A stretch of 64,000 nucleotides of DNA from Sipunculus nudus. Its lineage: Eukaryota > Annelida > Sipuncula > Golfingiida > Sipunculidae. The position numbers were made by a program, and so were the translations under genes. The DNA lies in contig CM049318.1 in the NCBI GenBank assembly GCA_026874595.1, positions 35,237,956-35,301,955 on the forward strand. Reading direction: 5' to 3'. A model generated the notes under the pieces. The model was not told where the DNA came from. It did not search any database and saw only the letters and a program-made list of their open reading frames with translations. How positions within the stretch are numbered: position 1 is the stretch's first letter; the number at the start of each line of letters is the position of its first letter. Positions 1 to 9,581 of the stretch are shown here, piece by piece.

Positions 1-1631
1 GATTTCGATGGTGAGAATAAGCGCCTGCGTTCCGCCAACCAAGCCAGCAGCTCACGTAAATACTCCGTGTCCAGGTGTGCTCCTAGGGTGGGGTAAAACT
101 GGTTGGCGTCCATACCGTAAAACTGCCCCGTGTGAACGCCCCGCTTGGCATAAATCACCCCTCCCGTTTGCGGCGGGAGTCCTTTGACGATAGTGACCGC
201 ATGATTATCTGTATCGGCACCCTCATCATCGCGTGCTTGGTTCTGTTCTGAAAGGGTTTCTCCTTCGTTGCAGACGCATGGATTGCACGTATGTGGCTCA
301 ATTTGGATTCGGCTATGTGGTTCTGTTGTGCTTTTGCTATGCCGTTTTGACAGGGGTATGGCGACATCCGCAACAAAAGCTTGAGGTGACAAATTCAGCG
401 GCCATCCCATGATGGATATATGGGCGTGCAGGCTATCCTCGCCTGCGTGACACGGGACACCCGAATTCACAAAGGCCAATTTACCCTGGCCAGTAACCAC
501 ACAACCGTAGGGTAATATAATAAAAAGCTCCGACCTGTGCAGGGGCGAAGGACACATGTGTTCCAGGACCCATGACGCCTGCGCGAAGGCACCATGTCTG
601 ATGTCACTTAGGTCAGAGCTGACGTCCAGCCAATGGATGTCATCCGGGAGCGTGTGTGATGGAGGTTGACACAATAGGAACGCACCGCCGAACTCCGTGT
701 CCTCTAAACATTGGTTGAGCATTTCGGAAAATGCACTCAACTCACGCGCTTTCCTCAAAGGGTTGGCTGTTTGTGGTACAGGGCATCGTGCTAATGTGAG
801 CTGTGGCAATGTGAACATATCTGAGGGTACGTTCATCGTGGCACCGGACGTCTGCAATAAGTGTATGACGGCGCGCGAAAGCGGGTCCCATGCGACAGCG
901 TTGTGCCTTTGGCGGTGACCATTGCATACGTTGAGTGACTCGTGTACGGCCGAATTGACGACTCGTGTGAATGTTTGCTCCGTGATTGCGTCCGCATCAC
1001 CGTCGGTCGCACGGTTTGTCGATTTCCGGTGGAGGTCGTGTGCAGGCCAGGAAACATTTCCGATGACATCTTTTGGTAAACGTAAGCGTTTCACATGCAG
1101 CCACGCACGCATGTCCATCTCCGAATGGTCAAGCGCAAAGTGTGAGAGAACACCTGGGTACCTCCCGGTCCCGCCACGGGGTGCCGGCAGGAAGACAGGT
1201 CGCACACCACTGGTCATCAGCGGAGGGAAACAGGCGAGCGGGTGCTCTTTGTTCCTACTAGCAGCGGATAGGTGCATGCAGAGTGCCTGAAAAAGGTGAG
1301 GTATGAAATCGTGCCACACGCTATTTTCGGTCGGGAGTTTGTCACAGAATGTCCAAGGGCACTTCCAGGTATGCGAGTCCCTGTGGTCTTTCGGCAGACG
1401 TGCATGTAACCTGACATTCAACCCTCCCGGTATTTTAAAAGGCAGAGGCAGATATCGGACGCCCTTATCTGTCCCCTCACACGGAACGCAGGTGAAAGTA
1501 GCCAAGGCACACGTTCCGTCGTGGGATATGGCATGAAACCTCCATGCAAGAATCATGATCCTCGTACCTGTCATGTTCCCATTCTCAGAAGCGATGTGAC
1601 TGCCGGTCACACATGGCGACGTTTCCGTCAT
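1..1631 (-). CDS. Partial candidate family-B DNA polymerase (N-terminal ~540 residues; C-terminus outside window)
   Basis: An uninterrupted frame runs leftward from an ATG at 1631 off the left edge; the next in-frame stop upstream is at 1740-1742. Alternative ATGs are at 1574 and 1556. Near the edge (about residues 488-515) I read GGVIYAKRG followed by GMDANQFYPTL. This has the layout of the segment leading into polymerase motif A of family-B enzymes (G-G...G, then D-x-x-S-L-Y-P); here D is kept, S is Q and L is F. The metal-binding Asp would be near residue 508. A clear exonuclease I D-x-E motif is not visible. The frame begins only about 480 residues before the possible region at residues 26-40, so the N-terminus is short for a herpesvirus polymerase. 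Motifs B and C would lie outside the window. It diverges from the gene at 1805. The call rests on one motif, so it is moderate. Confidence 0.45.
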   Translation of the reverse strand, partial: MTETSPCVTGSHIASENGNMTGTRIMILAWRFHAISHDGTCALATFTCVPCEGTDKGVRYLPLPFKIPGGLNVRLHARLPKDHRDSHTWKCPWTFCDKLPTENSVWHDFIPHLFQALCMHLSAASRNKEHPLACFPPLMTSGVRPVFLPAPRGGTGRYPGVLSHFALDHSEMDMRAWLHVKRLRLPKDVIGNVSWPAHDLHRKSTNRATDGDADAITEQTFTRVVNSAVHESLNVCNGHRQRHNAVAWDPLSRAVIHLLQTSGATMNVPSDMFTLPQLTLARCPVPQTANPLRKARELSAFSEMLNQCLEDTEFGGAFLLCQPPSHTLPDDIHWLDVSSDLSDIRHGAFAQASWVLEHMCPSPLHRSELFIILPYGCVVTGQGKLAFVNSGVPCHAGEDSLHAHISIMGWPLNLSPQAFVADVAIPLSKRHSKSTTEPHSRIQIEPHTCNPCVCNEGETLSEQNQARDDEGADTDNHAVTIVKGLPPQTGGVIYAKRGVHTGQFYGMDANQFYPTLGAHLDTEYLRELLAWLAERRRLFSPSK

Positions 1632-1741
1632 CACGTGACAGCAACTGTTTAACGTATGATATGACCGGAACACAACCCCCCGTATCGTATCATTGACGGC
1701 CTGCCGTGCAGTTACGTCTGCGTCCCCAATGGCAGGCCACT

Positions 1742-1753
1742 ACTTATATAAGT
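1742..1753. promoter_or_regulatory. Palindromic TATA-type element between divergent genes
   Basis: ACTTATATAAGT is a perfect 12-bp palindrome with a TATATA core. It lies 52 bp before the ATG at 1805 and 111 bp before the leftward ATG at 1631. It could serve either gene. Its position downstream of the GTG at 1706 argues that the rightward gene starts at 1805. Confidence 0.5.
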
Positions 1754-1804
1754 GATACACGGCCCTGTGCCAGTTGCATATATGTACAAGTTGTGACCCT
1801 CGCG

Positions 1805-2326
1805 ATGTCGTCAGTGAGCCGTCGCGATGAACCTCGACGTAAGCGGTCGGTGTCACTCAGACGGCTCGTCCTTCTAAAAGCCGCCATGACCAGTGTAAAT
1901 GCTGAAGCGGCCAGGCAAATGGTAGACTTCATCAGGGGAGCGCGAAAGTCGGCTTCTGACTTGTCAGATTGCTACAGTCTCGCTCTGGCAACCAACTGTC
2001 ATCTGAATGTGTGGAAGCACCTGCAAGTGGACCCATGGCCACCAGAATCGTGTCTGTTCTGTCTGATGAATCTCAATAACCAGTCCGGTCCTGTGTTGTC
2101 ACCAGAAACGGAAGCAGCCGTCTACAAAGCGTTGTGTCGCGAGATCCCGTTTTTGGAGAGCGTGATCATCTTGGAAATTTACAAATTTACTCCCATGTCC
2201 GCTGATGCCGAATTGCTTTCGTACGTTATTTACTGCTTGGAAAATATCGGATACATGTTGAAAGAGGACGAAGCCGAGTGGGGCAAAGGTCGTATGCGTT
2301 TTGAAATTGTGTCAACGGATGTATAG
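1805..2326 (+). CDS. Hypothetical protein, 173 aa
   Basis: I do not recognise this protein. The frame is open from a GTG at 1706, but a TATA-like palindrome lies at 1742-1753, so the ATG at 1805 is preferred. The N-terminus is Arg-rich (R-R, R-R-K-R within the first 20 residues), which could be a nuclear or nucleic-acid-binding tail. The middle has a C-L-F-C pair (about residues 79-82) with other Cys residues, and the C-terminal half looks helical and acidic. No signal peptide or membrane segment is seen. It is convergent with the large gene that ends at 2682. Confidence 0.65.
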   Translation: MSSVSRRDEPRRKRSVSLRRLVLLKAAMTSVNAEAARQMVDFIRGARKSASDLSDCYSLALATNCHLNVWKHLQVDPWPPESCLFCLMNLNNQSGPVLSPETEAAVYKALCREIPFLESVIILEIYKFTPMSADAELLSYVIYCLENIGYMLKEDEAEWGKGRMRFEIVSTDV

Positions 2327-2681
2327 CCTAACGCGCTCTGCCCCCACGTACAGGATTGTACGATAGGAGACATTGCAAAGAGGAGGGGACTCTCACAGAT
2401 TCTCAAACCAGGACTGAACTTTGTTTGCATATTCTTGTTGTTAGTATTACCAAACATTTGACCAACATTGTGGGGTGTTTTTGGCATGCGTTATAAAGAG
2501 GTATTCGACATTGTGTTCATGTGTTGTGTTGTGTTTGGGATCGGCGTGTTGTGTGTGTGTTTGAACATAACCATGTACGCAACATATAACAAACAACGAA
2601 TGCTTGCGACTATAAACCTTTATTAGATAACAGTTCCAAAACATTTTACAACGTCTTTGACAATTACCGCTCCAATCCCTT
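2327..2681. other. Intergenic region between convergent genes
   Basis: About 355 bp containing a GT-rich stretch (about 2510-2560) and the AATAAA signal of the leftward gene. I see no credible gene here. Confidence 0.6.
2619..2624 (-). terminator. Poly(A) signal for the candidate capsid gene
   Basis: TTTATT on the + strand reads AATAAA on the - strand, 58 bp past the stop codon of the leftward gene ending at 2682. Confidence 0.6.
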
Positions 2682-5600
2682 TCATGCCATTGGACGGCCT
2701 CCAGACGTGGCAGGGTTGGCATTTGGGTTGAATAGTAATGTGTTAAACCCGTTCAATTTGTAGTTTCCGTCAGGGAAGCGCGTGGGCTCACCCCATGTAC
2801 GGTTATCCAAGGACAGGTGAGGGGCTGAACAAGATGTCATTGGCACGGCCCCGCCTAGGACGTGGCTGAGATGTCGGTACTGGCCCGGGCTATTGGACAG
2901 GCTCATCGGACTGATATGTGTGTGGCTTGCATCTCCTTTTGTCCCGACCTTCCATCCGGGTACAGGAACGTCTGCTCCTGGTGTTTTCCTTTTCCTCCCT
3001 AGATGGCCAAGTTCCATGTTCTCCAACAGTTCGGTCAGGCCGCGGTCCAGTCCGTTGTGAACGGGTGACCTCTCAGCAATCGTCTGAGGCATGCGCAACA
3101 GTTCCCCTACACTCGTCTGTGAATGTCCTACGTAAGCCAAGGAGAACGGCAATGATGCCCACGGGTTGCTGAAACCGGAAGCCTCCCCCGTGAAAAACAT
3201 GGAGCGGGTCATCCGGTTGGCACAGTCTTGAAAAGCGTCCGACTTGCCCGGGTTACGCACGTCCACGACGTTGCAGAACGCTTCCAGTGGCATGCAAGTA
3301 GGCACCAACAGTATATCGGTTGTGGACTTTTCTGCCTGGCCGCGACCCGCGTCCCTCTCTGGCCAATAGGCGCTGTGTCCTTGAACGTAACCGGCTGTCT
3401 TTTGCAGGGGATCTGCGCCTGTGGAGCTTGCGGTCATCTTTCCGGCGAGACTGCTCCCGTACGCCTTTGCACTTTCCACGTACAACGTAGCCACGTCAGA
3501 TGTTATGTTTCGTGCGTTCCTGTCGATGCCTTGCCAGGAGACCCTTGGGTGGTATGCCCCGTCTGTGCGGTTTCCTGTGAACATGGCGTGCGGCACAACG
3601 AGGCCTGATGTGCCCATCTTGGTTTCAGAAAAACGGAGCATTTCTTGCACGATCGTGCCACTGTGAGTGTCGTTGATCGTCTCTTGCGTGTGCACGGGTC
3701 CCTGTCTGAGCCATATACTCGCAGGGGTGGCTGCGAACAGGTGTTCTGTTTCCACTTTGTCGTGTTGCAGCACCATGCAACCCAGGGTGGCATGACCTGC
3801 CTGCTTTGCAAGAGCGCATATACCGGCTGCTGTTGCATATGTCTGTTGTACAGGTGTTATCATCACCCTGGCCTCCGGGCTCAACTGCGAAAGTGCTACG
3901 CGGCGCGAGTGAATGCCGTCTCGCTGAACTGGGTGATGTGCCGCAGCGTAAAGGTATATGTCCGGCTGCATGTCACACCCGTTGTACCGTGGTATATCCT
4001 TTCCAATCAATTTTCCTTTATTTTCCGTTAGGGTTTCGCACATGTTTACGTCCATCACTTCTAGGGACAAGGGCAGGGGAAACCACAGTGTTTGGGCTGT
4101 TTCATCTGTGACAATCTTTTTTGCAGCCTCCAGTTTCGTTTTGGTGGATGGTTTTATCAAGCCGGTGTCGTCGTCGTATTCGAACGTGATACCCTCAAAT
4201 GTTTTCAGCGTAATGTGGCTCACGTCACCAGAAATGTCGACGGCGTTTTTCAGGAAGACCCCGTCCGTGCATAATGCAGTTTCCGTTCTGTAAAGGCCAC
4301 CGTTTGTTGTTTTCATACGCAGACTGGCTGCCGGTACAGCTGATATGCGGAAAACCGTGTTATCTAAAGGGTAGAATTGTGTTTGAGTGTCCCAGGATGA
4401 GTGTCGGTTATTTCGAGCTGTCTTTTTGAATAAGTCCCTCGCGGCAGCCACCGTGACACACGCGGCCATCTGTTGGTTATCCTGACGTGGTTTAACAGCT
4501 GTCATTGTGCTCCCGCAAAGTTGCTGCATTATGCTGTAAAATGTCTTCATTTGAATCATGTCTTGTGGCGTTGCTGTTTGGAATATATTAGTTGGTATCT
4601 TAACATGACATTTGCTATACGCGTCTGTCTGATCACGTTTTGCCTTTTCAGTCACATCGTACTTAGTTGGGTGAGTAGCAAACTCATCCGGATCCTGCCG
4701 CATCCATGCGAAACACGTCACGTCCGTTGAGTCTTTCATGTCGACATGCTGCCACATGTTAGACCCCGTCACGCCCATTGGTAGCGGTGTGGGTAAAGCA
4801 AGGTCCGTGCAACTGCTGATTTCTTGACTACGCCGTAGTAATATTGCAGATTCTTTTTTTGTGAACGTCACTGCCTCGGATGACACGAGTTTTGCTGCTA
4901 TCTGCCCGTGACCCAAAACCTGCAGATCGGCAGCTAACCGTTTCATCAAACACCCTGCGACATCTTCAGTTAACTTCACTATGCCACGGCATGCTTGTTG
5001 TAGTTTTTGTAAAGGCGGGAACTGCCTCAATACAGGGGGGAGTGGCACTGTTGCGATCGCCTTCATCAGCGTCAGGTTTGAGTCGCATGTCAGCACCCCT
5101 CCGAAAGCGGAAAATATGTAAGCTGACCGTAGCAGGTACTGGAATTCAATGCTTTCTCCATTTTCACAAACGTGTGTGTGAAATTTTTCGACGAACAACA
5201 TGTCAGTGGGGTACTTGGCGATCAGCATCGCTTCCCAGCGTTTGCAGAGCAGGTCTTGACAAGAGTGGTTCAACGACGTACTCCAGACCCTGGCTGCCTC
5301 TGAGCGCGGATCAGTGGGGTCCAACAGGTAAGGGTAATGCGTCCTCGCTATGCTCTCACCCGCGTCCTGAACGCTGGACAGGGGTCGGAGACAGAGCGGT
5401 ATATTTTCAAGATGAAATCTCGGTACGAACAGCGCGGATGTTCCTTCCTTGAACCCGTCTGGTATTGTACCACCTGTTATTTCACACAATTTTGAAAAAG
5501 ATGTTTTGTCAAGATTCTTTGGGATGAAGTGTAGCGTCTGGAAGGGGTTAGGTTGGTCATGGAGCAGACGCACAGATCCCGCTTGGTGATAGTTCATGTG

Positions 5601-7550
5601 GTCCACATTACTGAGGCTGCGCTGCAGAGGCAATAGCAGTGTGTTCTCACAGGTCCATCCGTACGATCTCGCCATAGGCCCTTCAGTTTCATGCAACCTC
5701 AAAGCTGTGGTCGATACGTCATGGTGTGCAACAACATCACACAGGGACGCTCGGGTTTTTGGAGGAAAGACGTCCCATACTCCTGCAGTGTGTGTACTTT
5801 CGTCATTTCTCCCGGAAGGTCCGGATGTCCCTGCAGCATGCAGTTTGGAAGGCGTGTTGTACCTTTTAGTTGTACTCACGAAATTGTACAGGTCCGGGTT
5901 GAAAAGGACGTCGATCAGTGCCTGGAGAGCCGTAACGGTTTCGTCGCGGCCCCCGTAGGTTTTCCACGTCATGCTCACGGGCACTTGCAGGCGTTGTTTT
6001 GCGCTTGGGTTCCTGACTGGGTGTGGGTCACCTAGGTTTCCTGTAGTACAAGACGGGTTCTGCAAGCGGTCCAGCACGTAGTCTAGTTGACTGCACAGCG
6101 CTATCGGTGTGGTTTGCGTCACGTGCAGTATGTCCCGTGTCACATCACGGTCCACGCGGCGTGTCACGTCTGTCACATCGCTGACGTCTTTCGAAAACAA
6201 GACCAGACCGTCTCTGTGGGTCAACCCCGGGAATGTCTGTACCACGTAACCCTTTTCCACTCCAGCGAAAAGAGTCTCCGTAGGTTCCCCGTTGCTGTCG
6301 ACAGGGCCCCGCATGATCGAGACGTATTCTTCGGCTGTCGGTTCTCTGTCTTTCACGGTCTCTTTGTTGCTGTGTATGTTAAGGACCATGATACCCGTAT
6401 GTGCGATCATCTGTTCCTCCGTTTTGTTTATGCGGAGCACACCACGGCGCAAGTCTATCAGCACGCGGTACATTGACATACCTTGAGCCATCTGCTGGTA
6501 AGTCTCGGGTCCCATCAGCACCACACACAGAACATCCGAGGCATCGAACAGTTCACTTTCCGAGGACAAAAGATCTTTCATCCGTTGCAGGTGAAGCTTC
6601 TGAGTGATGCTGGGCGGGTCGGCTCCAGGTCTGCTGAGCTGGGCCTCAGCTTCCTCCACGGCGACTTTCAATTTTGCCTTTGCTCCAGACCAAGGCGCCC
6701 CTTCGTCTCTTTGCGACCTCTCGCGGATGAAAGGAATCCGGTCACACTGCTGGCTGCACTGGTTCGCCAGGCGGCGGACAGCGCCGTATGCGTCCAGCCG
6801 GACTGAAAACAGGTTCGCCATAAACATCCTCGCCGCCTCATTCAGTGCCTGACATTTCATAAGAGCTATGCGGTTGGGGTCAGGGGCACGTTGCAGCTGC
6901 AACCTGGTAGCGTACAGTGCCCGCATAATGGCTGCGTCCGGCGATATGTCCCTCAGGAACTCGCCCATGTGGGCCATGTTTCCGGCGCGCAGACTCGTTA
7001 TGAGGTCCCTCATGCCGTCTTGCATCATATACCCGAACCGGACGATAGGTTCTGTGGTGTGAGCATCGTTTGTTTCACTGGCCAACTTTGTGCGTAATAC
7101 GTTCAGCACGTCAAAGGGCACATCCAGGTAGGCTGAATGTGACAAGGCGAAGGTGAATTTCTTTTTCCGCCTCTGAACTGTCCTCGGGGGCGCCTTGTCT
7201 GACTGTGGCGGTTCCGACATCACAGCGTCTTTACTGACGTATTCGACATCTTCGTACCTGCAGTCCATCATGTGCGGATCGAAACTTTGCACCAAGCAAA
7301 CGCCCAGGGGTGTGTTTTGAACGCCTCGCACTGACGCACCCGCCACATAGCATTTATAATATCTGATAAATTTGGATTCCAGCAACCGTGCATCCATAGG
7401 GTCGTTTTCCAGCAGTCCTCCCGTGGCGTAACTCTTCGCTAGTGTGTACAGTTCCTGTACGCCCGTGTTGAGGTAAGGGGCCAGGTGATGGTTGTCAAAT
7501 GCAAAGGCCCAAGGCCCCAGTTGTGGGTGTGGCGGTGGTATAGCGGCCAT
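2682..7550 (-). CDS. Candidate major capsid protein, 1,622 aa
   Basis: A large soluble protein without signal peptide, membrane segments or long low-complexity stretches, apart from a basic KRRKKK-like patch near residue 128 and a flexible tail after about residue 1520. Its size, mixed globular composition and dense Pro/Asn-rich C-terminal region fit a structural protein. Among the large unassigned proteins here it is my best candidate for the herpesvirus HK97-fold major capsid protein. That family is usually 1,100-1,400 residues, so this one would be enlarged. No short diagnostic motif exists for this family, so the call is an inference from size, context and general character. The start is the ATG at 7550; a TATAA-like sequence lies about 50 bp upstream on this strand. 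An AATAAA follows the stop. Other possibilities are a large tegument or portal-vertex protein. Confidence 0.4.
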   Translation of the reverse strand: MAAIPPPHPQLGPWAFAFDNHHLAPYLNTGVQELYTLAKSYATGGLLENDPMDARLLESKFIRYYKCYVAGASVRGVQNTPLGVCLVQSFDPHMMDCRYEDVEYVSKDAVMSEPPQSDKAPPRTVQRRKKKFTFALSHSAYLDVPFDVLNVLRTKLASETNDAHTTEPIVRFGYMMQDGMRDLITSLRAGNMAHMGEFLRDISPDAAIMRALYATRLQLQRAPDPNRIALMKCQALNEAARMFMANLFSVRLDAYGAVRRLANQCSQQCDRIPFIRERSQRDEGAPWSGAKAKLKVAVEEAEAQLSRPGADPPSITQKLHLQRMKDLLSSESELFDASDVLCVVLMGPETYQQMAQGMSMYRVLIDLRRGVLRINKTEEQMIAHTGIMVLNIHSNKETVKDREPTAEEYVSIMRGPVDSNGEPTETLFAGVEKGYVVQTFPGLTHRDGLVLFSKDVSDVTDVTRRVDRDVTRDILHVTQTTPIALCSQLDYVLDRLQNPSCTTGNLGDPHPVRNPSAKQRLQVPVSMTWKTYGGRDETVTALQALIDVLFNPDLYNFVSTTKRYNTPSKLHAAGTSGPSGRNDESTHTAGVWDVFPPKTRASLCDVVAHHDVSTTALRLHETEGPMARSYGWTCENTLLLPLQRSLSNVDHMNYHQAGSVRLLHDQPNPFQTLHFIPKNLDKTSFSKLCEITGGTIPDGFKEGTSALFVPRFHLENIPLCLRPLSSVQDAGESIARTHYPYLLDPTDPRSEAARVWSTSLNHSCQDLLCKRWEAMLIAKYPTDMLFVEKFHTHVCENGESIEFQYLLRSAYIFSAFGGVLTCDSNLTLMKAIATVPLPPVLRQFPPLQKLQQACRGIVKLTEDVAGCLMKRLAADLQVLGHGQIAAKLVSSEAVTFTKKESAILLRRSQEISSCTDLALPTPLPMGVTGSNMWQHVDMKDSTDVTCFAWMRQDPDEFATHPTKYDVTEKAKRDQTDAYSKCHVKIPTNIFQTATPQDMIQMKTFYSIMQQLCGSTMTAVKPRQDNQQMAACVTVAAARDLFKKTARNNRHSSWDTQTQFYPLDNTVFRISAVPAASLRMKTTNGGLYRTETALCTDGVFLKNAVDISGDVSHITLKTFEGITFEYDDDTGLIKPSTKTKLEAAKKIVTDETAQTLWFPLPLSLEVMDVNMCETLTENKGKLIGKDIPRYNGCDMQPDIYLYAAAHHPVQRDGIHSRRVALSQLSPEARVMITPVQQTYATAAGICALAKQAGHATLGCMVLQHDKVETEHLFAATPASIWLRQGPVHTQETINDTHSGTIVQEMLRFSETKMGTSGLVVPHAMFTGNRTDGAYHPRVSWQGIDRNARNITSDVATLYVESAKAYGSSLAGKMTASSTGADPLQKTAGYVQGHSAYWPERDAGRGQAEKSTTDILLVPTCMPLEAFCNVVDVRNPGKSDAFQDCANRMTRSMFFTGEASGFSNPWASLPFSLAYVGHSQTSVGELLRMPQTIAERSPVHNGLDRGLTELLENMELGHLGRKRKTPGADVPVPGWKVGTKGDASHTHISPMSLSNSPGQYRHLSHVLGGAVPMTSCSAPHLSLDNRTWGEPTRFPDGNYKLNGFNTLLFNPNANPATSGGRPMA

Positions 7551-7821
7551 GTTGCGGATCCTCGAGGGTAAACAAAAACAAAAACGTGTTTTCCGTTATA
7601 CCTTTGGTTGTCACTGTTCTCAATTCCCGTAACGGCTCGATAACGAATTGACATGAACGTTGATGTAAAGAGAGAACGAGGTCAATGGCCCCTTTCCAAA
7701 TACAGGTCTGTGTCAGTAGCGGCTGTGTGGTTCTGTTGGTTATTGGATTGGGGGTGTTCCTACTGTTCTTCTGTTCAGGTTGTTGTATATGATTGCCCTA
7801 ATAACGAAAGCATAGACAACG
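7551..7821. promoter_or_regulatory. Divergent intergenic/promoter region
   Basis: 271 bp between the leftward candidate capsid gene and the rightward membrane-protein gene. It has A-rich runs (about 7571-7585) and a TATAA-like core on the - strand near 7598. A 95-codon frame at 7653-7940 overlaps the next gene and was not accepted. Confidence 0.45.
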
Positions 7822-8481
7822 ATGAACGGCAAGGCGTCATTCGTCAGAGGTCGCCGTCTTCGTATCATGTTCGCCTTTGTTCTTGTGTCTGCATACGGCA
7901 TTATCATCACAACAGGCGCGGCACATATATCTTTATGTGACGACAGTTCTTTTCTTCCTATATGTATGATACAATATGGATCCAGCATGATCTGCTTGAC
8001 TGTGTTCGCGTACCGTATTTCCGGAAGGAACAACCCAAGGGAGACGAAGATGTCCGCTCATGAGGGACGTAATAAACATACGTTTGGGAGTAGACGAGGA
8101 CCTCGAAAAAACACTTACATATTCAGAGACGAAAAAGATGACAATGGAGGTGACACGTGTGAGGAAAACCATGAAGGCGAAAGGTTACTGGTGCATGACA
8201 AAGAGAACGTGCGTGGCACGAAGGGTGATCCACGTGATTTTTACAGTCTCACGGGGATGGTAACAGCCTCTTCCAAATCCGCAATCGTGTCTGGTTTGCA
8301 TGTGATCATGATCATCCCTTGGTTCATAAGTTTCTTGGTGCAGATGGTGCGCGTGGCGAAAACAGGAATAGTTCAGCCCCCGTGCATCACGTTCTACGTA
8401 CTCTCTGCCATGTACCTGTTATTCACTGCAGCCGCCCTCGTCCTTGAAACCACTCAGCACGCCCTTTGGGACAGATCGTGA
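7822..8481 (+). CDS. Four-pass membrane protein, 219 aa
   Basis: Hydrophobic segments are visible at about residues 14-34, 44-65, 154-175 and 188-208, giving a four-pass topology. A hydrophilic, charged loop of roughly 85 residues (70-150) separates pairs 2 and 3. The N-terminus is short and Arg-rich, so it and the large loop are probably cytosolic by the positive-inside rule. I do not recognise the family. It is the first of four rightward genes (7.8-11.6 kb) that look like a host-interaction block. An ATG at 7867 is an internal alternative start but would damage the first segment. Confidence 0.65.
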   Translation: MNGKASFVRGRRLRIMFAFVLVSAYGIIITTGAAHISLCDDSSFLPICMIQYGSSMICLTVFAYRISGRNNPRETKMSAHEGRNKHTFGSRRGPRKNTYIFRDEKDDNGGDTCEENHEGERLLVHDKENVRGTKGDPRDFYSLTGMVTASSKSAIVSGLHVIMIIPWFISFLVQMVRVAKTGIVQPPCITFYVLSAMYLLFTAAALVLETTQHALWDRS

Positions 8482-8932
8482 ACGCTATTTGCATTTGCTG
8501 GTGAGCAGGCGTTGGATGCTCAGGCACAGGAACGTTGAAACGACACAATAATAAAAAATGTGTGACACTTCGTCTCTCGAATAATTGCCTGATCGTGCAG
8601 TTACAAACCGGCGAACCCCTAAGTGTACTGTTATCCGTGATAAACGCCTCGACTAGCCGGACATGTGTCCCAGACGTTAACCCGGATGTCGACATTTGGC
8701 CGCGGCAATGACACTCAACTTCTCCGACGACTTGCTACCAGAATATCTGTGGACGTTCCCACATGAGTGCGAAAGTCGTGCGCGTGACGTGTGTAGCAAT
8801 TTGCAGTAACACCGTTTTCGGGCGTGAGTGGTTTCGCAAATTAAGGACAGGATACCAGGCATTGCACTACCGCCGCACGCAAAGTCGTTCACGCCAAATA
8901 AGACAAGTTTGCTGATACGATCGAATAACGGT
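8482..8932. other. Intergenic region
   Basis: About 450 bp. It contains an AATAAA signal at 8550-8555 for the preceding gene. The frame of the next gene is open from a GTG at 8828, upstream of the chosen ATG at 8933. No other gene is seen. Confidence 0.5.
8550..8555 (+). terminator. Poly(A) signal after the four-pass membrane gene
   Basis: AATAAA inside an A-rich stretch, about 70 bp after the stop codon at 8481. Confidence 0.55.
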
Positions 8933-9472
8933 ATGCGTAGAAGATATCCGCTTGTTATGCCCCATTCTACGGCCAGGCGAATCGTGAATCATCTTTTCGT
9001 CTGTCAATTCCCTGAACGCCACGATAACCGCTCAGTCTGTTCTGATTGTTTTATACCGTACGCGCACGTGGAAATTGCACTGGGAGGGTGCATAAAGCAA
9101 TTGGAAAACATGAAGGACATCAGAGTTGCGGGAGAGAGGTGGTGGTCATGTCTGAACGGGCAACATGACATTGAAAAGAGTCTGAATATCATACTAGGCC
9201 GCGTGGCGAACGGTTTCTGCTATTATGGACACGCTTTGGTTTTTTTCGCATTCGCTTTGTCTGTTCGTCGTCAGCTGGAACGCAATGGCGTCCCGCTGGA
9301 AACCATTAAATGTGTGTCCTCTGTTTTCGTCAGGTGGGCTTATTTGTACGTGGTTAACCCGTCAATTCACAAGAACCATGCTTCTCCTGGGCTTTTCACA
9401 GGATGGATGCCACATGGGGTGCCAGGTTGGGTTTCTTTTTTCTGTCAGATCGCGAAAGCCATCGCTGCATAA
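8933..9472 (+). CDS. Bcl-2-like protein, 179 aa (candidate viral apoptosis regulator)
   Basis: The C-terminal half resembles the BH1-BH2 core of the Bcl-2 family. Residues 88-102 read L-G-R-V then Y-Y-G-H-A-L, like the BH1 pattern W-G-R-V/I...F-G-G-x-L, followed by a hydrophobic helix (102-111, alpha-5-like). A second hydrophobic helix spans 124-141 (alpha-6-like). A BH2-like G-W at 157-158 comes before G-W-x-x-F-F at 165-170. Length fits the family. A BH3 motif is not clear, which is common in viral members, and there is no long C-terminal anchor. Known family role: binding pro-apoptotic BH3 proteins at mitochondria to block cell death. The function here is inferred. The frame is open from a GTG at 8828, but the first ATG is at 8933. 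It sits between two membrane-protein genes. Confidence 0.5.
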   Translation: MRRRYPLVMPHSTARRIVNHLFVCQFPERHDNRSVCSDCFIPYAHVEIALGGCIKQLENMKDIRVAGERWWSCLNGQHDIEKSLNIILGRVANGFCYYGHALVFFAFALSVRRQLERNGVPLETIKCVSSVFVRWAYLYVVNPSIHKNHASPGLFTGWMPHGVPGWVSFFCQIAKAIAA

Positions 9473-9581
9473 CATAGACTTGTATTTGTGCAGTGGGGGA
9501 TGTGTATCTGTCTGATGTCACAATGACAGCTGCCTCACCGATCAATGCGGGATCATTATCGTGCTGTGTGCGGCATTAAAT

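Noticed and set aside
200-225. G-A-D-T-D-N read as polymerase motif C (D-T-D)
   Set aside because: It precedes the motif-A-like sequence; in family-B polymerases motif C follows motif A by a few hundred residues.
2918-6852. Numerous + strand open frames of 60-190 codons
   Set aside because: They are antisense shadows of the 1,622-codon leftward gene.
7653-7940. 95-codon open frame
   Set aside because: It overlaps the four-pass membrane gene in another frame and has no recognisable features of its own.
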